The notes: generated by a model from the sequence alone, not told the origin. 6,970 bases of DNA from an uncultured Prevotella sp. (GCA_900769055.1 CAAGFF010000229.1:1-6970); one strand, 5' to 3'. Shown: positions 1 through 6,587, counted from the stretch's first letter. Numbers and translations: made by a program.

Positions 1-3
1 AGT

Positions 4-171
4 TGCGCATCCACAATGTAGGCAAACAAAAAAACGCACCCGTCAGAATTTCAAAGAGATTCTGACGGGTGCGTTGGTTATGACTATCAGGCTGCTTGCG
101 GACGCATTCCATGCGTCCCTACATTGTGGGTGCGCATTCCTGACATGTGTTCAAACTATCAGGCTGCTTGC
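4..171. repeat. Intergenic short-repeat cluster (direct, inverted and palindromic)
   Basis: Three structures are visible. A 17-bp perfect direct repeat (ACTATCAGGCTGCTTGC) lies at 83-99 and 155-171. An 18-nt inverted repeat pairs 4-21 with 119-136 with one mismatch. A palindrome with 8-bp arms and a 3-nt loop spans 100-118 (GGACGCAT / ATGCGTCC). The terminator hairpin at 33-75 lies inside the larger inverted repeat. The arrangement resembles a dispersed intergenic repeat that landed between gene end and terminator or was duplicated there; that origin is inferred. Confidence 0.6.
25..75 (-). terminator. Intrinsic terminator of the purF-like gene
   Basis: A perfect 17-bp stem pairs 33-49 with 59-75 around a 9-nt loop (50-58). 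Read on the minus strand, the stem is followed at once by a T-rich tract (complement of the A-run at 28-34). It lies about 100 bp past the stop of the minus-strand phosphoribosyltransferase gene and points the right way to end that transcript. Confidence 0.88.
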
Positions 172-177
172 CTGCCG

Positions 178-1605
178 TTATTTCTTGTCGGTATAGTTCC
201 AACTGGTACCATCGAAGCAATGTGTGCAGACCTTGCACTTGGGCATGCCTATGGCCTCGATGAGCGTCTCTATCTTGTTGAAGCGCAACGAGGAGAGTCC
301 AAGCCTGCGTGCCATCTCGTTGACCATGCGCTGATATTCCGGCGAGTCGGTCTTGGCATATTGGTCGAGCTTTGCGCTGTCATCGCCCTCGAAGTCGCGG
401 ATAATCTGGCGCGATAGCAGCTCCAGGTCGCTCTTCGAAGAGGTGAAGCCTATGAAGGGGCATCCGTAGACGAGCGGCGGACAGGATATGCGAGCATGTA
501 CCTCCTTTGCGCCATACTGGAAGAATGTGGCCACGTTGTCGCGCAGCTGCGTACCCCTGACTATGGAGTCGTCGCAGAACACCACTCTCTGGTCCTTGAG
601 GATGGCATGGTTGGGAATGAGCTTCATTTTTGCCACCAGATTGCGTCTGGTCTGGCTTCCCGGAGTGAAGCTTCTTGGCCATGTCGGCGTATACTTGAGC
701 ACAGCCCTCTTGTATGGTATCTGGTGTCCCTCGGCATATCCCAGCGCCGTGCCCACTCCCGAGTCTGGAATGCCGCACACCAGGTCTGCCTCGGTATCAT
801 CCTCCTGTCCCATCTGCTTTCCGCAACGCTCTCTGACATCCTCAACGTTGATGCCCTCGTAGTCGCTTGCTGGGAAGCCATAGTATACCCACAGGAAGGA
901 GCATATCTGCTCCTGATGGTACGGTTCCTTGAGCACCTCTATGCCCTCAGTCGTAATCCTCACAATCTCGCCAGGTCCAAGGTCCCTGACACGTCTGTAG
1001 CCCAGATTGGGGAAGCTCGATGTCTCGCTTGAGAATGCGTATCCCTCTCCGTCCTCACGCTCGCCGATGACTATTGGTGTACGTCCGAGCATGTCGCGTG
1101 CGGCAATGATGCCGTTCTCGGTCAGTATAAGCATCGAGCACGAGCCGCTGATGCGCTCGTAGACCTTTGTGATGCCGTCTACGAAGTCCTCGCCCATATT
1201 GATGGTCAGGGCCACCAGCTCGGTCTGGTTGATGTTGTTTGCCGACATCTCGCTCAGATGCATTCTCTTTGCGAGCAGCTCGTCGGCTATGTCCCTAAGG
1301 TTGTTTATTTTCGCAACCGTCACCACGGCGTACCTTCCCAGATGCGAGTTGACGATTATCGGCTGCGGGTCGGTATCGGAGATTACTCCCAGTCCGGCGT
1401 TGCCGATAAAGCTGTCAAGCTCGTCCTCGAACTTCGTCCTGAAATAGTTTCTCTCCAAGCTGTGAATGGACCTTGAGAATCCGCGCTCGCTGTCGAATGT
1501 CACCATTCCCGCGCGCTTGGTTCCCAGATGCGAGTTGTAGTCGGTTCCGTAAAACAGGTCGTTTACGCAACTTTTCTTGGTAATAGTACCGAAAAAGCCT
1601 CCCAT
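178..1605 (-). CDS. PurF-family amidophosphoribosyltransferase paralogue with degenerate glutaminase domain
   Basis: A cytosolic protein of 475 residues related over its whole length to PurF, which makes 5-phosphoribosylamine from PRPP and glutamine in the first step of purine synthesis. The C-terminal phosphoribosyltransferase half is well kept: the PRPP-binding motif VVFCDDSIVRGTQ is at 341-353 and a KYTPTWPRSF / RR segment at 304-321. Cysteines at 235, 382 and the CxxCxxC at 457-463 match the positions of the Fe-S ligands in Bacillus-type PurF. The N-terminal class II amidotransferase half is altered. The position of the catalytic Cys is Gly2 (MGGFFG), HRGQ is HLGT (26-29), and HNGNL is KINNL (99-103). 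It may therefore use ammonia or another amine donor, or act outside purine synthesis; this is inference. I chose the ATG at 1605 because homology starts there; the extension to 1734 runs through the promoter. The gene appears to be monocistronic. Confidence 0.92.
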   Translation of the reverse strand: MGGFFGTITKKSCVNDLFYGTDYNSHLGTKRAGMVTFDSERGFSRSIHSLERNYFRTKFEDELDSFIGNAGLGVISDTDPQPIIVNSHLGRYAVVTVAKINNLRDIADELLAKRMHLSEMSANNINQTELVALTINMGEDFVDGITKVYERISGSCSMLILTENGIIAARDMLGRTPIVIGEREDGEGYAFSSETSSFPNLGYRRVRDLGPGEIVRITTEGIEVLKEPYHQEQICSFLWVYYGFPASDYEGINVEDVRERCGKQMGQEDDTEADLVCGIPDSGVGTALGYAEGHQIPYKRAVLKYTPTWPRSFTPGSQTRRNLVAKMKLIPNHAILKDQRVVFCDDSIVRGTQLRDNVATFFQYGAKEVHARISCPPLVYGCPFIGFTSSKSDLELLSRQIIRDFEGDDSAKLDQYAKTDSPEYQRMVNEMARRLGLSSLRFNKIETLIEAIGMPKCKVCTHCFDGTSWNYTDKK

Positions 1606-1660
1606 GTGTGTATGTTGAATGAATGTTATACGCTCTTCGCTAAAACGCTGTTTGCGGGTG

Positions 1661-1668
1661 CAAAAGTA
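1661..1668 (-). promoter_or_regulatory. Bacteroidetes -7 promoter element of the purF-like gene
   Basis: On the minus strand this reads TACTTTTG, an exact match to the Bacteroidetes -7 consensus TAnnTTTG. It lies about 55 bp before the chosen ATG, leaving a leader of roughly 50 nt. No clear -33 TTTG is visible at the usual distance upstream. Its position also argues against a start at 1734, which would be upstream of the promoter. Confidence 0.7.
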
Positions 1669-1722
1669 CGAAAAAGAAATGGAATATGAGCATGAATGGA
1701 CGAAAAATATCGCCTCGAAAGT

Positions 1723-1756
1723 TTTGCGGAACAACTTGCGCTCAATCGTATATATT
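1723..1756 (+). promoter_or_regulatory. Possible weak promoter of the GH43 gene
   Basis: A TTTG at 1723-1726 is followed 22 bp later by the AT-rich TATATATT (1749-1756), a poor match to the TAnnTTTG -7 element. It is the best candidate in the divergent region facing the GH43 gene. The match is weak, and a promoter served by a regulator or an ECF sigma factor is equally possible. Confidence 0.25.
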
Positions 1757-1838
1757 ATTAGGAGTAGGGCTACAATCCCTCACCCCGAGCCGTAAACAGG
1801 CAAAAACAACAACTGAACTATACAATAACCATAAGATT

Positions 1839-4800
1839 ATGAAACGACTATTCTTACAAATTGCAGCATTCCTCACCATCGGCTCACAAGTCGCAGTTGC
1901 CGATGACACCATGGTGAGGTTTGACTTCGCCTCGACTGCCGACCAGTCGGGAACCTACGAGACCACCCTCTGTCAGGGGGCACAGATTATTGAATATGCC
2001 GGACGCAACGTGCTGAGCCTCGGCAACGACAACGGCTACCTCGACTTCGGAACCAAGATGGGCGAGCTGATTGGCAGCCTCGGAGCGTTCACCATAACCA
2101 TGAACGTCTACATTCCCGAGACTACCGACATCACGGGCAACGGAAACTTCATCTGGTGCTTCGCCAAATCGTCATCCACAGGCTACCTGTTCTTCAATGC
2201 CAAGGAGTCACGCTACGCCATCACCCAGACCAACTACACTGGCGAGCAGGGATACAGCATGGCAACACCTTTCGAGAAAGGACGATGGATGAACCTCGCG
2301 GTAGTTCAGATAAAGAACTCCACAGGCAAGTACCACTGCCAGATATTCCTCGACGGAGTTCTCAAAACGCCAAGCTCCATATCTACAAAATATCAGTTGG
2401 CACCATCGGACATTGGCAATACCGTCATGAACTACCTGGGCAAGAGCTGCTACGATGGCGACGCATACCTCAAGGGAGCAATGTATGACGATGTGCGCAT
2501 ATACGACTACGCCATCTCTGCAAAACAAGTTATGGACAGCTTACGCAAAGGAAACGCCGAGACCATACAAACCCTCAACAGATATGCGGACTCTGTCTCC
2601 ATAGCTGCGAAAATCAAGGAGGCCGAGATTGCCCTGGCTACGGAGAATCTCATTGCCGACATCGAGCTGCCCGAGACCTGCGGCGACTTTGCCGACATCG
2701 TATGGACAACATCCAACGCCAACGTCATAACAGCCGACGGACACATCACCCGTCCGGCCTACGGAAAGCCTACGGCAACGGCAACGCTGACAGCCACCAT
2801 CACGTCGAAGGCCACCAACTACCTGCCCGCAGGAACCATCACGGCAACACGCACGTTCCAGGTAAGCGTACTGCCCGACTTCTCTGATGCCGAGACCATA
2901 GCCTACGACCTTGACCATCTCGTCATCGGCGGACATCCCAACAACCTCTACGACCAGCTTGTTCTGCCTACCGTAGGCACGCTTGGCTCCGTAATCAAAT
3001 GGACCTCGTCTGACCCCGAATGGCTGTCCAACACAGGTAAGGTCATCAAGCAGCCCGAGGGACAGAAGAAGCAGGTCACGCTGACGGCAACCCTGCTCAG
3101 GGGCGAGGAGCAGGTAACCAAGGAATATCCCGTTACCATACACGAGCGCGAGCCATACACACACTACCTCTTCGTATACTTCCCCTCAAACAGCAACGAG
3201 AACCTCTACTATGCCATCTCGCAGGACGGCTACAACTACACACCGCTCAACAACGGACAGCCATTCTTCAAAGCCGACGGCAATACCGTCATGGGCGGAC
3301 TGCGCGACCCGCACATCCTGCGCGGAGAGGACGGCAAGTTCTACATGGCCGTTACCGACATGAAGTCGGCACTCGGATGGTCGAGCAACCGCGGACTCGT
3401 ACTTATGAAGTCCGACGACCTCATCAACTGGACATGCAATACCGTACACTTCCCAACCAAATACGCAGGCACAAACTTTGCCAACGTCACACGAGTATGG
3501 GCACCGGAGACCATCTACGACCACCAGGCAGGCAAGTACATGGTTTACTTCTCGCTGCTCACCAAAGACGGCTCCATCCCCTACGACAAGGACTTCTACT
3601 GCTATGCCAACGAAGACTTCACAGACCTTGAGGGCGAGCCTACATATCTATACGACCGCGGCTCGGCCACCATCGACATGGACATCGTCTACAGCGAGAC
3701 CGACTCGCTCTATCATGGCTTCTTCAAGAACGAGGGCCTCGGCGGAATATGCAAGGTAACGGCACGCACGCTCACCGCACAGGATGGACAACCTCTTGGC
3801 TCGCAATGGTCAGCCCCCTCGCCAACCCTGCAGCAGACCAACGTGGCTGTTGAGGGAGCAGGAGTGTTCAAGTTCATCAACCAGGACAAGTGGTGCCTGA
3901 TGTACGACTGCTACACAAGCGGATATTATCAGTTCTGCTCATCCGACGACCTGACCAACTTCAAGTGGGAGAAGAACACCACCACCTCGGGAGCCTTCAC
4001 TCCTCGCCATGGCACCGTGCTCCCCATCACAGCCGAAGAGGCCAAGGCCCTGCTCGAAGCTCTTCCCATCGACGGGCTGACACCATCCATAACAGGAGCA
4101 GCCAACAACAACATCAAGCAGGAGAACCTCTCCATCAACTCCGATGGCACAATCTTCATCCCCGTTGAGCGCGGAGCCGACATCACGTCACTCGACCCCA
4201 TGCTCGTACCATCGCCAGGAGCCATCGTAACTCCACAGGGACCACAGGACTTCAGCAACGGCCCAGTAGAGTATACAGCCACCATGGGACAGCAGACCAA
4301 GACCTATAGCGTCACCGTAGAGGAAAACGGCAACCCCATCATCCCCGGATTTCATGCCGACCCCGAAGTGCTGTTGTCCAAGAAGACCGGCCGGTTCTAC
4401 GTATACCCTACATCCGACGGATATAGCGGATGGGGAGGCTACACGTTCGACGTGTTCTCATCACCCGACCTCGTACACTTCACCAACGAGGGCACCATCC
4501 TCAACCTCTCGGCAGGAGGCGACGCACCCTGGGCAAGCGGCAACGCATGGGCACCATGTATAGAGGAGAAATGGATGGACGGCAAGTGGAAGTATTATTT
4601 CTTCTTCAGCGCACACAACCCCTCCCTGAACAAGAAAACCCTCGGTGTAGCAGTAGCCGAGAACCCCATAGGACCATTCAAGGCATCAGCCAAGCCACTC
4701 TTCACCACCACAGCAGGCGGACAGATGATTGACTCCGATGTGTTCACCGACCCCGTGAGCGGACAGACATACCTCTACTATGGCAACGGACAGCTCCACT

Positions 4801-5456
4801 ACCGTCTGCTCTCCGACGACATGCTCTCTGTTGACGCCACCGAATACACCATCACCCCACAAGGCGGCACACTCAACGACTATGCCTTCCGCGAGGGCGT
4901 GTACGTGTTCTATCGCAACGGACAGTATTACTTCCTGTGGAGTGTAGACGATACAGGCTCGCCAAACTATCACGTGGCCTACGGAACAAGCTCCTCGCCA
5001 ACAGGACCTATCAGCGTGGCACAACAGCCCATCGTCATAGCACAGGATCCAAACAACCAGATCTACGGCACAGCCCACAACTCCATCGTCAACATCCCCG
5101 GTACCGACGAGTGGTATATCGTCTACCACCGCATCAACAAGAAATACCTCAGCAACGGACCAGGCTACCATCGTGAGGTCTGCGTAGACAAGCTCACGTT
5201 CAATGCCGACGGCACCATCGCACGCATAACCCCAACACGCCGAGGCATTGACCCCGTGGACACATCCGAGCTTATCGACAACACAACCGCTATCAGAGAG
5301 ACACCTGCACAGGGCGGCAAAGTGGCAAGCGTGAGATATTTCTCCACCACAGGAGCAGCTCTCGACAGCAGCAAGCCAAAGATGCCCGGACTGTATATCC
5401 GACAGGAAATAATGGAAAACGGACAGGCACGAAACATGAAAATACTCGTGAAGTAA
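1839..5456 (+). CDS. Secreted LamG / Ig-like / double GH43 family glycosidase
   Basis: A 1205-residue exported glycosidase, probably acting on arabinose- or xylose-containing plant polysaccharide. Order: signal peptide 1-21 (cleavage AVA-DD, no lipobox Cys); LamG/concanavalin-like domain about 25-237; two bacterial Ig-like domains about 250-346 and 350-437; first GH43-type propeller about 440-740; an Ig-like or DUF5018-like linker about 745-830; second GH43 propeller about 833-1140; C-terminal tail about 1150-1205 ending PGLYIRQE...MKILVK, like a type IX sorting tail. Likely catalytic acids in module 1 are D490 (LRDPHIL), D613 (TIDMD) and E672 (VEGAG), with H724 (PRHGT). In module 2 they are D841 (FHADPE), D965 (MIDSD) and E1019 (REGVY), with H1080 (GTAHNS). 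Both sites look intact, which suggests two activities in one chain. I chose the ATG at 1839 because it opens the signal peptide and follows an A-rich leader; the Met at 1686 would hide the signal. Substrate and GH43 subfamilies cannot be fixed from sequence alone. Confidence 0.93.
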   Translation: MKRLFLQIAAFLTIGSQVAVADDTMVRFDFASTADQSGTYETTLCQGAQIIEYAGRNVLSLGNDNGYLDFGTKMGELIGSLGAFTITMNVYIPETTDITGNGNFIWCFAKSSSTGYLFFNAKESRYAITQTNYTGEQGYSMATPFEKGRWMNLAVVQIKNSTGKYHCQIFLDGVLKTPSSISTKYQLAPSDIGNTVMNYLGKSCYDGDAYLKGAMYDDVRIYDYAISAKQVMDSLRKGNAETIQTLNRYADSVSIAAKIKEAEIALATENLIADIELPETCGDFADIVWTTSNANVITADGHITRPAYGKPTATATLTATITSKATNYLPAGTITATRTFQVSVLPDFSDAETIAYDLDHLVIGGHPNNLYDQLVLPTVGTLGSVIKWTSSDPEWLSNTGKVIKQPEGQKKQVTLTATLLRGEEQVTKEYPVTIHEREPYTHYLFVYFPSNSNENLYYAISQDGYNYTPLNNGQPFFKADGNTVMGGLRDPHILRGEDGKFYMAVTDMKSALGWSSNRGLVLMKSDDLINWTCNTVHFPTKYAGTNFANVTRVWAPETIYDHQAGKYMVYFSLLTKDGSIPYDKDFYCYANEDFTDLEGEPTYLYDRGSATIDMDIVYSETDSLYHGFFKNEGLGGICKVTARTLTAQDGQPLGSQWSAPSPTLQQTNVAVEGAGVFKFINQDKWCLMYDCYTSGYYQFCSSDDLTNFKWEKNTTTSGAFTPRHGTVLPITAEEAKALLEALPIDGLTPSITGAANNNIKQENLSINSDGTIFIPVERGADITSLDPMLVPSPGAIVTPQGPQDFSNGPVEYTATMGQQTKTYSVTVEENGNPIIPGFHADPEVLLSKKTGRFYVYPTSDGYSGWGGYTFDVFSSPDLVHFTNEGTILNLSAGGDAPWASGNAWAPCIEEKWMDGKWKYYFFFSAHNPSLNKKTLGVAVAENPIGPFKASAKPLFTTTAGGQMIDSDVFTDPVSGQTYLYYGNGQLHYRLLSDDMLSVDATEYTITPQGGTLNDYAFREGVYVFYRNGQYYFLWSVDDTGSPNYHVAYGTSSSPTGPISVAQQPIVIAQDPNNQIYGTAHNSIVNIPGTDEWYIVYHRINKKYLSNGPGYHREVCVDKLTFNADGTIARITPTRRGIDPVDTSELIDNTTAIRETPAQGGKVASVRYFSTTGAALDSSKPKMPGLYIRQEIMENGQARNMKILVK

Positions 5457-5480
5457 ACCCGATATAAGCTATCAAACCCG

Positions 5481-5530
5481 ACAGAGCCTGGAGCAAAGGA
5501 GCACACACGCCACCTCGCCCCAGGCTCTGT
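5481..5530 (+). terminator. Probable terminator hairpin after the GH43 gene
   Basis: A perfect 11-bp stem (ACAGAGCCTGG at 5481-5491 with its complement at 5520-5530) encloses a 28-nt loop and starts 24 bp after the stop codon. No T-run follows on the plus strand (the next bases are GCAATTAAAA), so it is either a weak intrinsic terminator or a 3' end stabilising structure. Confidence 0.5.
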
Positions 5531-5700
5531 GCAATTAAAAGCCAGCACCCATGATGCCCTTATCTATGCATAATGCTCGCTACATTCACAAATACGCCTC
5601 CGGTAACTACTCATTCTTTTTTGCTCCTTTATATCCTTTGCTTCTAATCTTTTTATTCATATACGTTCTTCTTTCGCGCGCATAACAATTTTACAATTTA

Positions 5701-5932
5701 CTGTCATCTGTCACCATTAATATTTAAATTGTTTAGTATCAATGCCTTATCATGGTGACAGATGGGTGACAGACGATTTTTGCTGTCACCGACATCGACA
5801 TGTGGAGACGCTTACCAAAAAACGCTTTTTTTGTGCGGTCTCAGCCCTGTTTCAAAATCGTCTGTCACCATCACGAAAAAGTAAGTTACTGATAGCCAGT
5901 ATATTGCCAACAGACAGTGACAGTGACAGATG
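5701..5932. repeat. GTGACAG/CTGTCAC motif cluster with nested inverted repeats
   Basis: Eight copies of the core TGTCA, most as TGTCACC or its complement, occur in 232 bp: plus orientation at 5702, 5709, 5784 and 5863, minus orientation at 5754-5760, 5765-5771, 5916-5922 and 5922-5928. Two perfect inverted repeats organise them. ATCTGTCACCAT at 5706-5717 pairs with 5752-5763. GGTGACAGACGATTTT at 5765-5780 pairs with 5854-5869. The spacing and mixed orientation resemble iterons or multiple sites for one DNA-binding protein; function is unknown. Confidence 0.75.
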
Positions 5933-6068
5933 TTTTGCAACTTTTTAGTTTTATCAAGGTAATTCAACTTCCGTTATTTCAAATAGATTGTGGTTCGGGG
6001 CGTGCCTTGAACTATTGTTTACCGGCATCAAGCACATGCTAAACCCTTAAACAAAGGTAATAAAACCA

Positions 6069-6169
6069 CGTTTTCCGTATCAGAAAGCGGCGTTTTACAC
6101 ATCAGAAAACGGCGTTTTACGAGCGAAAAACAGCGGTTTTCGAGACAGAAAACGGCGTTTTTCCAACCA
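6069..6169 (+). repeat. 22-bp tandem repeat, about 4.5 copies
   Basis: Units start at 6069, 6091, 6113, 6135 and 6156 (spacing 22, 22, 22, 21). Each begins CGTTTT or a variant, and most end in or near AAAACGG with CAGAAA in the middle. Because CGTTTT and AAAACG are complementary, the full units can fold as 6-bp hairpins and so can the junctions between them. Copies 1 and 2 are most alike, while copy 3 has lost the CAGAAA core. Confidence 0.8.
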
Positions 6170-6170
6170 T

Positions 6171-6290
6171 AAAAAGACTGTGTTGTTACTCGTATATACC
6201 TCCTATAACTGTGCAGGCAAAAAAGACGGAGTAGTTACTCGTGTATATACCTCCTATAACTGCGCAGGCAAAAAAGACTGAGTAGTTACG
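6171..6290 (+). repeat. Imperfect tandem repeat of about 50 bp
   Basis: Unit 1 (6185-6233, 49 bp) and unit 2 (6234-6284, 51 bp) are nearly identical, differing by a GT insertion and a few substitutions. The tail of a further unit precedes them (6171-6184), and a third start (GTTAC at 6285) diverges into GCCTCCGCCTGC. Each full unit contains TATACCTCCTATAACTG and GCAGGCAAAAAAGAC. On the minus strand this gives TATAGGAGGTATA, a perfect Shine-Dalgarno core, but no start codon follows at a usable distance. Confidence 0.75.
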
Positions 6291-6370
6291 CCTCCGCCTG
6301 CAAAGGTTAATCTCTGTTAACGGAACACAAATAACATATCCCACACCCTCGTTATTCCGAATAAAATGCT

Positions 6371-6378
6371 TAATTTTG
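6371..6378 (+). promoter_or_regulatory. -7 promoter element of tRNA-Arg
   Basis: TAATTTTG matches the Bacteroidetes -7 consensus TAnnTTTG exactly and ends 13 bp before the mature tRNA, giving a very short 5' leader. A small hairpin TTGC/GCAA lies at 6376-6387. No good -33 TTTG is visible. Confidence 0.7.
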
Positions 6379-6391
6379 CAGCCGCAAAAAA

Positions 6392-6466
6392 GGTTCCGTA
6401 GCTCAGTTGGATTAGAGCAACAGCCTTCTAAGCTGTGGGTCTTGGGTTCGAACCCCAACGGAATCA
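6392..6466 (+). tRNA. tRNA-Arg (anticodon UCU)
   Basis: A 75-nt cloverleaf. The acceptor GGTTCCG (6392-6398) pairs with CGGAATC (6459-6465), with one G-T pair. The D arm is GCTC/GAGC, and the anticodon stem is ACAGC/GCTGT around loop CTTCTAA with anticodon TCT at 6427-6429. The T arm is TTGGG-TTCGAAC-CCCAA, and the discriminator is A6466. It decodes AGA, and by wobble probably AGG. Only CC of the CCA tail is encoded, so the end must be finished by the nucleotidyltransferase. Confidence 0.97.
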
Positions 6467-6490
6467 CCTTGCTTATTTCATATCAAAACG

Positions 6491-6522
6491 AAAAGGACTT
6501 CCACAAAGGAAGTCCTTTTTTT
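6491..6522 (+). terminator. Intrinsic terminator of tRNA-Arg
   Basis: A 12-bp perfect stem (AAAAGGACTTCC at 6491-6502 with 6508-6519) has a 5-nt loop ACAAA and a T-run at 6516-6522. It starts 25 bp after the tRNA. The A-run on the left arm means it could also work on minus-strand transcripts. Confidence 0.92.
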
Positions 6523-6587
6523 GATGTCTCTAAATATTGACATAACCTACATATATCTACGCAAATGCTTATTTTCCATATTCGGCT

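Larger units (their letters stand above)
5457..6391. other. 935-bp gene-free, repeat-rich intergenic region
   Basis: No reading frame here looks like a protein gene; the longest plus-strand frame (5742-5948) runs through inverted repeats and resembles nothing known to me. From left to right it holds the GH43 terminator hairpin, a pyrimidine-rich stretch (about 5600-5675) with no visible signal, the GTGACAG motif cluster (5701-5932), a featureless AT-rich stretch (5933-6067), a 22-bp tandem array (6069-6169), a 50-bp tandem repeat (6171-6290) and the tRNA promoter. The base composition is clearly more AT-rich than in the flanking genes. Confidence 0.7.

Noticed and set aside
496..1032. 178-codon plus-strand open frame inside the PurF-like gene
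   Set aside because: Antisense shadow of a well-supported conserved coding region; the product has no recognisable domain.
1606..1734. N-terminal extension of the PurF-like protein from a start at 1734
   Set aside because: The extra 43 residues resemble no PurF family sequence and cover an exact -7 promoter element; homology starts at the MGGFFG Met at 1605.
1686..1838. N-terminal extension of the GH43 protein from a Met at 1686
   Set aside because: It would place 51 unrelated residues before a clear signal peptide and overlaps the divergent promoter region.
1756..1838. Riboswitch or structured leader upstream of the GH43 gene
   Set aside because: Only a 4-bp AGGG/CCCT pairing is visible, and no known riboswitch core can be recognised.
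2541..3164. 207-codon minus-strand open frame inside the GH43 gene
   Set aside because: Low-complexity antisense shadow rich in Gly, Val, Cys and Arg, opposite conserved Ig-like domains.
5742..5948. 68-codon plus-strand open frame in the repeat region
   Set aside because: It runs through inverted repeats and GTGACAG motifs, has no leader or promoter, and its product resembles no family.
6069..6290. CRISPR array
   Set aside because: Repeats are contiguous without unique spacers of constant length, and no cas gene is present.
6186..6467. 93-codon minus-strand open frame with an internal repeated peptide
   Set aside because: It starts inside the tRNA gene, and the peptide repetition (SVFFAC.VIGGIY) simply reflects the tandem DNA repeat.
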